IMG/VR virus record: IMGVR_UViG_3300040801_002731
Coordinates: 42,504 to 106,503 of that record
Length of the DNA stretch: 64,000 nt
From: a virus
Direction: 5' to 3' (one strand)
Made by a program: the position numbers and the translations under genes. The number at the start of each line of letters is the position of its first letter. Position 1 is the first letter of the stretch. Below, piece by piece: positions 15,107-24,400 of the stretch. The notes under the pieces are model-generated. The model was not told the DNA's origin. It worked only from the letters and a program-made list of their open reading frames with translations, and made no database searches.

Positions 15107-18100
15107 TCAGATCCTCAACCCGTAAATGGCGACATTGCCGGAAGCAATCGTGCCGGACCCCATGATCAAACGCACAGCGTTTACTGGCGATTGTGTGACG
15201 CAGTGCGCGGATCCGATCGACAGGCTCTGATTGCCATCGCTGTTCATGTAGCCGCCATTCCAATAGACTTGGTTCTTCTTGGCGGTGTTATTTCGCACAA
15301 TGTGCAGTATTCCGCAGTAGCCGGTTTCGCCAGCCGCTCCGCCCAGGCCCTGCACGGTCATACGCATGGCGTTGATGGCGGCGTTTGCCGCGATGGAGCC
15401 GGCGCCAGCCGAGGTGTAGCTCAAAGCGGTCGACTGGTAATCAGCCGCACCTGACAGATACGTCGTTCCGTTGTCGGTCGAAAACTGCACGAACAGATGA
15501 TCGCCGTCGGTGGTGGGCACGAGGTTATGGATAACCCAAACGAACTCGTAATAATTCGTTGCGCCGGTCATGCTCAGGGCGCCGCTGTTGTTGGCGCTGA
15601 GGTTTCCAACCCACACCAACGAGCCCGCGCCAGCCGTCAGCCACTGTGAGCCATTCCAGATCGGCACGCCCAAGAGAGGAGCGCCGTTCTGCTGCCAGTT
15701 GGCAAAGACCGTCGCATCCACGTTCGGCACGTTGCCAAGACCAACATCCGCCTTGGTCACATCCGCCTTGGCGCGCGCGGCGGTGTAGTAGAGGTTCGCG
15801 CTCCCCTCGGCGATGGCGTCGGTGGTCGTGCCGGTGCCCAACTTGGTCGTGCCCAACTCATCAATCGCCGCCTGTGCGGTCGTGGCGGCCAGCCCGGAGG
15901 AGGCGTTGTCGTAGGAAACTTCGGAGGCGCCGTGTCCATGCGATGCCGCAGCAAAAGCACTGGCCTGCTGGCCGTCCAGAGTGTCGGCGTCCAGGCCCGA
16001 ACCGGCACCGTCCACGGTCTTGACCGCGGTGAGGATCTCGGAAGCGGTCATATCCGCGGTCGCGCCCGCCTCAATCCCGTCGAGCTTCGCCTTGTCGGCA
16101 CCGGTCATGAAACCCGCATCGCCGTTGGCAACGACAGCCGCGTGCGCAGACGCACCGGACCCGACGTGCGTGGCCGGGGCGAAGGCCGATGCCTGCTGAC
16201 CGTCAAGGGTGTCCGCATCCAGACCGGAGCTGGGGCCGTCGACCGACTTGATGGCCGTCAGGATCTCGGTCGGGGTCATGTCGCCGGTGGCGCCAGCTTC
16301 AATCCCGTCCAGCTTGGCCTTGTCCGCGCCGCTCAGGAAGCCGGCACTGCCGCTGGCGGTCGCCAGCGGGTGGGCGCCGGTGCCGGCAGCGCCGACATGG
16401 GCCGAGGGGGCGAAATCGCTGGCGTGCTGACCATCAAGCAGATCAGCGTCGAGACCGGACGTGCTGCCGTCCACGGTCTTGACTGCGGTCAGGATTTCCT
16501 CGGGCGTCATGTCGCCCGTGGCCCCGGCTTCGATGCCATCGAGCTTGGTCTTGTCGGCACCGGTCATGAAACCAGAGGCGCCGCCTGCCACGACATCCGC
16601 GTGCGCCGCGCCGCCAGACCCCACATGGGTCGCTGGAGCAAAATCACTGGCCTGCTGACCGTCGAGAAGATCAGCGTCGAGGCCGGAGTTGGCACCATCG
16701 ACGCCCTTCAGGTCGGTCAGAATCTGGTTGATCGTCACGTCGCCGGTGCGGCCAGAGACGCTGGTGACCTGTTCGGTGTTGTCGAGCTTCTGCCAGCCGT
16801 CGGTGCCGCCGTAGATCAGCGCATCACCCACGTTGACGTCGAAATCGGGCAGCGTGCCGGCCACACTGATCCGGTAGTAATCGCCGGTCGTTGGCGACGG
16901 CGGGTAACTGCCGCCACTGGCATCAAAGAGCCCACGCCAGGTGAGCTGACCGGACGCCGTGGCAATCGCCTGCTGTGCCCAGTGATATGCCGAGCGCGTG
17001 CCTGCGCCGTCCACGTCTTCGTTGACCGGCGCCGAGGACCAGCGCTCGGCCAGAAGGGCGGCATCGGCGGCATCCGTCGCACTGCCTGCGGCGTTGCTGG
17101 CACTGGTGCTGGCGTTGGTCGCGGCCGCTTGGGCGTTGCCGGCACTGGCGCTGGCGTTACCGGCGGCCGTCTGGGCGTCATTCCGCGCGGTAATAGCCTC
17201 GTCCCGCGCCGAGATCGCAGCATCGCGCGCCGAAGCTGCGGTCTGCTCGCTGCTCAGGGCGTTGGTAGCCGACGCGCCGGCCTTGTTCGCGTGGTGTAGA
17301 GCCGAGAAGTGATCGGACCCGTCGTTCATCACCACGATATCTTCGGGCTGCTCGGCCCACTGCTGCGCCGCCGTTGCCGAGGTAGCAGCATTGCTCTCGG
17401 CCGTCTGAGCCGCGAGCTTGGCGGTGTTGGCATCGCTGGCGCTGCCCGAGGCTGCCGTCGCGCTGTTGTCAGCGTTGGTGGCCGCCGTCTGCGCCTGATC
17501 ACGATAGCCAAGCGTCACGTCGCGGGCGGTGATCGCTGCGTCCCGAGCGCTTTCGGCGTTGGTGACGGCCGTTTCCGCCGCGTTCTTGTGGGTCAGAGCA
17601 TCGCTGGCGCTGCCGGCCGCGTTCGTTTCCGCACTCTGAGCGGCATTGCGGGCCGTCACAGCAGCATCGCGAGCGCTCTCTGCGCCGGTCTTTGCCAGAT
17701 TGGCGGCACTGGCATAGCCGCTGGCCTCAAGCGCGGAGTCCGCCGCAGCCTGGGCGCTGTTGGCCGCATCGGTGGCGCCCGTGCCCATTGCAGCCAGACT
17801 GTCGGCAGCCGACTGAGCGCTTGCCGCGGCATCGGTCGCGCTCCCTGCCGCCGCTGTGGCCGACGCCTGGGCGTTCTGGGCATAGACGAAGGCGTCCGAG
17901 ACGCTGATGCCGGCGTCGTTCATCTCCAGGAAGGAGATGGCGAGCTTGGCCCCATCACCAACAGCCACAAGCTGGTCATCAGCCTCCATGAAGAACTTCT
18001 CGGAGACCTTGGTCTGCTCGTTCTCGATGATGAACAGCTCGGAGCCATCAACCTTCACGATCTTCACCGTGCCGGTCGCGCCGGTGACCTGCACAACAGC

Positions 18101-18190
18101 CAGCACAGTGCGGGAACCGCCCGGTGTCGTGTAGAGCGTCTGTTCAGTGGCGGTCAGGGTAGCGCCAAGACTTTTCAGATTTTCAGCCAT
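15107..18190 (-). CDS. Large tail fibre protein with collagen-like/Ala-rich shaft and repeated modules
   Basis: 1027 residues. The N-terminus forms a beta domain (about 1-105). An Ala/Ser/Thr-rich helical shaft (ASATAAAGSATDAAASAQSAADS...) reaches to about residue 400. A TLPDFDVNVGDALIYGG domain follows, then four about 72-residue modules (SGLDADLLDGQ, HVGSG, GFMTGADKTKLDGIEAGA), and a unique C-terminal domain that probably binds the receptor (GALSMTGATNYYEFVWVI... NVAIYGLRI). The shaft-domain pair is shared with the next fibre at 18195-20555, showing duplication. Confidence 0.85.
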   Translation of the reverse strand: MAENLKSLGATLTATEQTLYTTPGGSRTVLAVVQVTGATGTVKIVKVDGSELFIIENEQTKVSEKFFMEADDQLVAVGDGAKLAISFLEMNDAGISVSDAFVYAQNAQASATAAAGSATDAAASAQSAADSLAAMGTGATDAANSAQAAADSALEASGYASAANLAKTGAESARDAAVTARNAAQSAETNAAGSASDALTHKNAAETAVTNAESARDAAITARDVTLGYRDQAQTAATNADNSATAASGSASDANTAKLAAQTAESNAATSATAAQQWAEQPEDIVVMNDGSDHFSALHHANKAGASATNALSSEQTAASARDAAISARDEAITARNDAQTAAGNASASAGNAQAAATNASTSASNAAGSATDAADAALLAERWSSAPVNEDVDGAGTRSAYHWAQQAIATASGQLTWRGLFDASGGSYPPSPTTGDYYRISVAGTLPDFDVNVGDALIYGGTDGWQKLDNTEQVTSVSGRTGDVTINQILTDLKGVDGANSGLDADLLDGQQASDFAPATHVGSGGAAHADVVAGGASGFMTGADKTKLDGIEAGATGDMTPEEILTAVKTVDGSTSGLDADLLDGQHASDFAPSAHVGAAGTGAHPLATASGSAGFLSGADKAKLDGIEAGATGDMTPTEILTAIKSVDGPSSGLDADTLDGQQASAFAPATHVGSGASAHAAVVANGDAGFMTGADKAKLDGIEAGATADMTASEILTAVKTVDGAGSGLDADTLDGQQASAFAAASHGHGASEVSYDNASSGLAATTAQAAIDELGTTKLGTGTTTDAIAEGSANLYYTAARAKADVTKADVGLGNVPNVDATVFANWQQNGAPLLGVPIWNGSQWLTAGAGSLVWVGNLSANNSGALSMTGATNYYEFVWVIHNLVPTTDGDHLFVQFSTDNGTTYLSGAADYQSTALSYTSAGAGSIAANAAINAMRMTVQGLGGAAGETGYCGILHIVRNNTAKKNQVYWNGGYMNSDGNQSLSIGSAHCVTQSPVNAVRLIMGSGTIASGNVAIYGLRI
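15945..16720 (-). repeat. Four tandem fibre modules (about 72 codons each)
   Basis: Each module encodes SGLDAD.LDGQ.AS.FAP..HVG...GFMTGADK.KLDGIEAGAT.DMT. Copies differ by a few residues. They encode a repeated shaft segment and could change number by recombination. Confidence 0.7.
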
Positions 18191-18194
18191 GCGT

Positions 18195-20555
18195 TCATCC
18201 GAAGATCAAGCTGTAAATGAGAGACTTACTTTCCACCGTCTTCAACTTCTCCTCGATTGGAACGCCGATGGTTTTCCACCCATCAACATCCGAATAGAGA
18301 AGCATCATTCCAGGTTCGACTGCGAAATCCGGTAGCGTTCCCGCCACCACGACCTGATAAAAGTCGCCGTTTCCAGGCGCGGCCGGATACTGTCCGGTGC
18401 TGGCATCCCAGGTGCCTCGCCAGGTCAACGCTCCGCCTACCGTAGCCGCAGCGTGCATGGCCCAATGGTAGGCGGAGCGGGTTCCGGCACCGTTGGCGTC
18501 TTCGTTGGCCGGAGCCTCGGCCCAGCGCTGCGCCTTCAGCTCGCTGCTGGCGGCGTTCGACGCCGACGTCACAGCTTCGTTTCGAGCGGTCTGGGCGTCA
18601 TTTTTGGCCGTGGTCGCGGTGCTGGCCGCATTGACAGCGGTATCCTTGGCCGAAACCGCGGCGTTCTTGGCCGAAGTCGTGTTGGTCTCACTGGTCAGAG
18701 CAGAAGCGGCGGAAGCGGCAGCGTTGGTCTCGCTTGTTGCGGCATTGGCAGCAGAGGCGGCAGCGTCGACCTTGCTCTGGGCAGCGTTGGTGGCCGCCGT
18801 CTGCGCCGCGGTCTTGCTGGACAGAGCTGAGGCGGCCGAGGCAGCAGCGTTCGTTTCGGACAGAGCGGCGGCGTCTGCACTGGCCTGGGCCGAGGTCTTG
18901 CTGGTCAGCGCAGACGCCGCAGACGCGCCGGCGTTGGTCTCGCTGGTCGCCGCATTCGCTTCGCTCGTGGCAGCGTTGGTCTCGCTGGTCGCCGCGTTGG
19001 CAGCGGAAGCCTGAGCATTGGTCTCCGACAGAGCAGCGGTCGCGGCGCTGGACGTCGCGTTGGTCTCCGACAGAGCAGCGGCCGCGGCAGCGCTGGTCGC
19101 TTCGGCGGCCTTATTGACAGCCGTCGTTTCGCTGCTCGCTGCACTGGTCGCGGATGCAGCGGCAGCGGATGCAGCGGCAGCGGCGTTGGTCTCGCTGGTC
19201 GCCGCGTTGGTCTCGCTGGTCGCTGCGTTGGTCTCGCTGGTCGCTGCGTTGGTCTCGCTGGTCGCTGCGGCCTGTTCGGACGCCAGGGCGGCGGCAGCCG
19301 ACGCAGACGCCGCCAATTCGGACGCGGCGGCATTCGTCTCGGACGCGCTGGCATTCAGAGCACTCTGCGCCGCGGCCAATTCCGAAGCCGCAGCATTGGT
19401 CTCGCTCTGGGCAGCCGCGACCTGTGCAGCCTGGGCCGCGCTCGCAGCGGTCGACGCGGCAAGTTCACTGTTCGTGATGGACTGTTCGGCAGTCTGCGCG
19501 ATCGTGGCGCTGTTCGCGGCAGCCGTGGCGCTGGTTTCGGCGCTCGTTTGCGCCGCAACAGCTTGATCCTTGGCCGTCTGCGCATCACTCAGGCTGGTTG
19601 CGGCGTCTGTCGCGGCCTGGCTGGCGGTCGTAGCGCTCGTTGCGGCCTCTGTAGCCGACTGAGACGCGGACTGCGCAAAAACAGAAGCGTTGGCCTCGCT
19701 CTGGGCAGCCGCCGCCTCGGATGTCTGAGCCGCGCCTGCCGCCGCGACAGCATTAGCTTCGCTCTCGACAATAGACAGCTCGGCCGCCTCTGCGATGGTC
19801 GCACTGCTGGCCGCGGCCTGGGCGCTGGCGTCGGCGGCCTGGGCGCTGGCCGCAGCGTCCGTCTTTGCGGTTTCGGCCTGGGCGCGGGAAATGTCGGCGT
19901 TGGAGGCGGCAAACTGAGCCTGATCACGATACGTCAGAGTCGACGCCGCATGGTCGGTCGCGGTCTGGGCGCTGCTTTCCGCGTTCGATGCCGAAAGGGC
20001 AGCGGCGTCTTTGTGAGACAGAGCTTCGCTGGCCGATGCAGCCGCGGCCGTGGCCGACGATTCAGCATCCAGAGCATAGGACTGTAGGCCGTTGACGATC
20101 TCGATGGCCGTGCCAACCGTCGGATCACCGAGCACGCCGCTGATCCAGGCCGGGCACTTCACCATCTGGACGTTGCCCTCCAGATCGGTCAGCGGATATG
20201 TGCCGTCACCGTTGGGGCCGCCCGTCACCGTGCCGGACAGCCACGCGATCATTTCGTCTTCGCGCACCTTCCAGCGGGCGACGAGATCGGACATCCGACG
20301 CGCCAGATCGGCGTTCGTGGTGAAGGTAAAGTTTCGGATGATCGCGTAGGAAAGACCAGTTGCGGTATCTCCAGCCCACACCGGCCAGATTTTCAACCCG
20401 GTGTCCGCAACGACCTGCTCGACCATATAGAAGCGGTCGTTATCGACCGTGAGAATATCACCCGCCTTGATGTTGGTGGACCAAACCGTGTCCACGCCAA
20501 CAACGCTGGCCGAGCCCGCGGTGACATTGATGGTTCCGGTGCGATACCAGGTCAT
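18195..20555 (-). CDS. Alanine-rich tail fibre/shaft protein
   Basis: 786 residues. The N-terminal 180 residues form a virion-anchoring domain (MTWYRTGTINVTAGSASVVG... FYMVEQV). About 500 residues of low-complexity A-A-T-S-E-T-N repeats follow, a helical coiled rod. The C-terminus (EDANGAGTRSAYHWAMHAAATVGG, LPDFAVEPGMMLLYSDVDGW) is paralogous to the middle of the next fibre protein. It has a well-formed promoter at the operator copy at 20604. No receptor-binding head is seen, so it may be the proximal shaft that carries the 1027-residue fibre. Confidence 0.8.
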   Translation of the reverse strand: MTWYRTGTINVTAGSASVVGVDTVWSTNIKAGDILTVDNDRFYMVEQVVADTGLKIWPVWAGDTATGLSYAIIRNFTFTTNADLARRMSDLVARWKVREDEMIAWLSGTVTGGPNGDGTYPLTDLEGNVQMVKCPAWISGVLGDPTVGTAIEIVNGLQSYALDAESSATAAAASASEALSHKDAAALSASNAESSAQTATDHAASTLTYRDQAQFAASNADISRAQAETAKTDAAASAQAADASAQAAASSATIAEAAELSIVESEANAVAAAGAAQTSEAAAAQSEANASVFAQSASQSATEAATSATTASQAATDAATSLSDAQTAKDQAVAAQTSAETSATAAANSATIAQTAEQSITNSELAASTAASAAQAAQVAAAQSETNAAASELAAAQSALNASASETNAAASELAASASAAAALASEQAAATSETNAATSETNAATSETNAATSETNAAAAASAAAASATSAASSETTAVNKAAEATSAAAAAALSETNATSSAATAALSETNAQASAANAATSETNAATSEANAATSETNAGASAASALTSKTSAQASADAAALSETNAAASAASALSSKTAAQTAATNAAQSKVDAAASAANAATSETNAAASAASALTSETNTTSAKNAAVSAKDTAVNAASTATTAKNDAQTARNEAVTSASNAASSELKAQRWAEAPANEDANGAGTRSAYHWAMHAAATVGGALTWRGTWDASTGQYPAAPGNGDFYQVVVAGTLPDFAVEPGMMLLYSDVDGWKTIGVPIEEKLKTVESKSLIYSLIFG
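19183..19266 (-). repeat. Four tandem 21-bp repeats within the fibre gene
   Basis: Four near-identical 21-bp units in tandem encode repeated AATSETN. The unit length is a multiple of three, so slippage would change shaft length without a frameshift. Confidence 0.8.
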
Positions 20556-20582
20556 GCGAAATCCTCAGAAAATGCTCCGTCC

Positions 20583-20623
20583 ATGATACAAGGAGACCAA
20601 AAGATCAGTCAATCTTGATTGAT
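20583..20623 (-). promoter_or_regulatory. Operator copy 5 with embedded promoter for the fibre operon
   Basis: The operator is ATCAGTCA-ATCT-TGATTGAT at 20604-20623. On the minus strand it contains TTGACT (20607-20612), followed after 18 bp by TATCAT (20583-20588); transcription would start about 20 nt before the fibre ATG at 20555. A protein on the palindrome would cover the -35 element. Confidence 0.75.
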
Positions 20624-21021
20624 CATTCGGGCCAAACAATGGACGCAACGATGGCGTCGATCTCGCCTGGCGTGGCTGCCGTGTCCACGCGGCTCTTGGC
20701 CGTCAGTCGGGCGATCTCGACTTGATTCAGGAATGGCTTGAGGCCGGCCTGAAGACTTGACCAAAGCGCTGCCACCTCAGCCGGCGCCATACCTGTGCGC
20801 TCGACCTCGCCGACCATGAATGTGAAGTCGGCCAGATCGGGCTCCGTGCCGTGCTGGGCGACGTAGGTCTGAAATCGCTCCGCCTCCCGCCCCTTCTCGG
20901 CATAGATGGCATCGACGCCGTGGCTGGCTCGGCGTTCACGCACACGGACAGCCTGCTCGTCGATCCGACGCTTCGCAGCTTCGCGCAGAGGCGTCATGTT
21001 TTTGACGATGGAGAGCTTCAT
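20623..21021 (-). CDS. Tail accessory protein, hypothetical
   Basis: 132 residues, helical and charged (EAAKRRIDEQAVRVRERRASHGVD), no recognised family. The ATG overlaps the previous stop (ATGA) and its stop touches operator copy 5. Its place between the tip protein and fibres suggests a fibre chaperone or connector. Confidence 0.6.
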   Translation of the reverse strand: MKLSIVKNMTPLREAAKRRIDEQAVRVRERRASHGVDAIYAEKGREAERFQTYVAQHGTEPDLADFTFMVGEVERTGMAPAEVAALWSSLQAGLKPFLNQVEIARLTAKSRVDTAATPGEIDAIVASIVWPE

Positions 21022-21416
21022 GCGGCGACAACCTCGACTTCCAGAGGCAACCAGGGGAACTGCTCAGGCACCTCGATCTGATAGGTGGCCGGCATAGGCG
21101 ACGTGATCTCAAGCACGCCGCCGGCGATCTCGTAGGTCTCGCCGTCGATAATCACCGTGCCCGGATCGGGCAACCCGCTGATCGTCGCCGTGTCGGCGTC
21201 GTCAGCGGCGATCTGGGACTTGTCGAGCACAGGGGTTGGCCGCGGCATGACCTTTCCGTTCAGGACATAATCCTTGTGGAAATCGCTCTGTTCAGTCAAA
21301 AACAAAGCGCCTTTATCCATCGCTTCCTGTTCTGCCATGTGAAGAACCGAATCGTCACAGTTACCGCAGAACAAAATGCGTCCATTCTCGTCGTGCGCTG
21401 TATAGTGAACGATCAT
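21018..21416 (-). CDS. Tail accessory protein, hypothetical
   Basis: 132 residues; it begins MIVHYTAHDENGRILFCGNCDDSVLHMAEQE and has a later beta-rich part (GTVIIDGETYEIAGGVLEITSPMPATYQIEV). It is translationally coupled on both sides. The 'VNGKVMPRPTPVLD'-type linker is typical of small proteins next to fibre genes, but I cannot name the family with confidence. Confidence 0.6.
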   Translation of the reverse strand: MIVHYTAHDENGRILFCGNCDDSVLHMAEQEAMDKGALFLTEQSDFHKDYVLNGKVMPRPTPVLDKSQIAADDADTATISGLPDPGTVIIDGETYEIAGGVLEITSPMPATYQIEVPEQFPWLPLEVEVVAA

Positions 21417-24400
21417 TTGTTCAGCCCCATAATCACAACAACTACGCCACGGGCGCTGCCTCCAGAGACAGTAACCTGCGCATTGTGACCGCCAGGATTA
21501 ACCCACATGGCGCCCATTACCGACATGCTTACGCCGCCGCCGCCGACCCATTGCGATATTTGCGCCGATCTGTGCCCGTCGATATTCAAAGTAATCGAGA
21601 CGCTTCCTCCCGGATTGTCGCCAGCCGAAGACACCTCGGTTTGCCCGAACGCCCACGCGGTCACCGTGCCAGAGTTCACCATGTTGATATAAGCCGTGGC
21701 CGTGTAGGACCCCGACGCGCCGGCCACCTGCGAAATCGCGCCGTTCTTGATCTTGATGGTGTCCACCGACAGATCGCGGATATAGGCCGCATCCATCGTC
21801 ACCCTACCGCCGTAGACGCCGAACGGCACGATGCCGGGATATCCAGGCTGCACAACAGCAAAGGCGTCGGCTCGAACAATGAACTCGCTGTAGGGCGTGC
21901 CGTTGCGCGGATAGCTCGCCAAACCAAAGCCGGTGACATAGCCGTTGTTGTCGATCTTGACGGTGTATTGGCCGCTCAAGCCGTTCACGGCGTTGACGGT
22001 CTGGTTTACCGTCGTCACCATGTTGTTGTGCGCGGTCTGGAGCGTGGTGATGTTGTTGGCGAGCGAGCCGTCCGCACTAGCCCGAGCATTCTGCTCGTTC
22101 GTGATGGCGGCGGAGTTGTTGTTGATGGCCGCAGCGAGGTTGTTCAGATCCTGAACGACGGCTTGATCGAACGTCGACCGGGCGGTCTGCTCGTTCGTGA
22201 TAGCGGTCTCGGCGTTCCCAAGCCGCGTTCCCAGACTGTCGATGCTGCTCGCAAGCGACTGGTCATTATTGACCAAAATCTGCTGGTTGTTCTGGAGAAC
22301 GGCATAGTTGTCATTGAACGTGGCGTTCAGGCTGTTGATGCTCTGGGCCAAAGCCTGATCGGCGTCGGCCAAAGCCTGCGTATTGCTCTGAATAAGAGCA
22401 TACTTGTCGTTGAAGTCCGCGCTCAGAGTGTTGATGCTCTGGGCCAAAGACTGGTCGTTGTCCACCAGCGTCTGCTGGTTGCTTTCCAGAATGGCGATAT
22501 TACCATTCAGCTCGGAACTCAAAGTGTCGATGCTGGTTGCAAGCGCCTGGTCGTTGCTCGCAAGCGCCTGGTCGTTGCTCTCCAGAATGGCGATGCTGTC
22601 GTCCATCTGGGAGCTGAGAGTCGTGATGTTTTGCGCAAGCGCCTGGTCGTTTTCGACCAGCGTCTGCTGGTTGGTCTGAAGGACGGCGATATTGCCATTC
22701 AGCTCGGAACTGAGCGTGTTAATAGACTCTGCCAAGCTCTGATCAGCCGACGCCATCACGCGGTTGGTTTCGTTGATCGCTGCGGCAATATCCTCGTCCA
22801 CCCGCACCGACAGCTCGGTGATCTGCTGCGCCAGCGCGGCATCTTCGGTCGCCTGGGCGTTCAGGTTCTGATTGACCAAGGCGATCTTGTCATCGAACTC
22901 GGCCGCGACCGTCGTCACCTGCTCGGCGAGATTGGCATCTTCCGTCTGAAGCTCTTGAACCTTGGTGTCGACCACGGCCGCCCGGCGATCCGTGATGCCA
23001 CGGTTGGCCTTGATCTCCTCGAAATGCTCATAGCCGAGCGTCAGGGCGTTCAGCAGATCCTCAGACAAACCCTCGACGTCCGGGATTCCCAGATTGTCGA
23101 TGATGGCCTGGACGCGCCCGGCCAACTCCTCATGGATCGTCGTCACGTCATCATGGACAAGCGTCATCTCGTCCTGAATGACGCGGATGTCGTTCAGGAT
23201 GGCGTCGACGTCGATCCGCTCAAGCTGCTCGGCCAGTTCGGGAATCAGATGGGAACTGTCGATGATCGCGTCCGCGATGTCACCGCCATCCAGCGGCTCG
23301 GTGCGGACATAGGTGCCCATGTCCGAGTTCCACTCGGAGACCAGACCGGCCTTGTTGGCAGACCGGATCCAGAACCAGTAATCCCAGATGCCTCGCAGGC
23401 CGTTGACGGTGTGCGTGGTGCCGTAGGCGTGCGCAACCAGAGACGCTTCCTCGCGGTTCGGCGTCTCGGAACACCAGACCTCAATATGGTCGATAGACGG
23501 ATCGGCCGGCAGCTCCCAGTTCAGGATTGCCAGACGGATGCCGCCGGTGGCCGTCAGATTGAACGGTGCCTCGGGCGGCACGCCTGCGCCGACCACCGTG
23601 TAATCGAACACCGGCGCCGTCTCGAACGGCGGCTTGTTGCCGTCTTTGTCGATGGCGACCAGGCGCACCTGGAGCATGTCGCCGACACCAGCGTCGAAGC
23701 TGAAGGTGGTGCCGCCGCTCATGACGGTGGTGTAGAGGGTCAACGGGTCGCCATTGACGCCGATGTAGACGTCGGCTCCGGCATAGACCCCATAGGCGGG
23801 CCGGCGCCAGGAGAACCAGCAGCGCATCACCATGCCGTCGGGCGTGAGCTTTTCCTCGCGCACCGCATCCACAACGACATGACCGATAGTGACCGGCAAA
23901 TCGCTGTAGCCTTCCGGCAGACCAGCGTTCTCGGGGTCGAGGTAGGCTTCCTCGACATATTCCGTGGCCTTGATGGTGCGGGTCTCGACGCCGTTGCCGA
24001 CCATCGACTGCACGCGGAAGGGCTTGGCGACCTTTTTGACCTCGCCGAACATCCAGTGGGCGAAGTCGGCCGGCACCTGTGACAGAGCGACGGAAATCTC
24101 CGTCACCTCGCCGCTGCCGCTGACAGACTTCTCCTCGATGGCGTCGGTGTCCCACAGCTCGACCGTCTGACCGACACTCAGACCCGTGGGCGCTTCGGAC
24201 AGGATCAGCTCGCTCCAGGTGCCGGCCACGATGCGCGCAACGCCCAGGTCGCGGTCGCCGACCTTGATCCGCCGAACGCGACCGGACGGTGTGCCGCTGA
24301 TCAGAATGGACTTCTCGGTGACCATTGTGATCGCGGCAGTGCCCCGGCGCAGGGCCGGGTGCATGACCAGGAACTTGTAGGTCTTGCCGCTCTGCATCGA

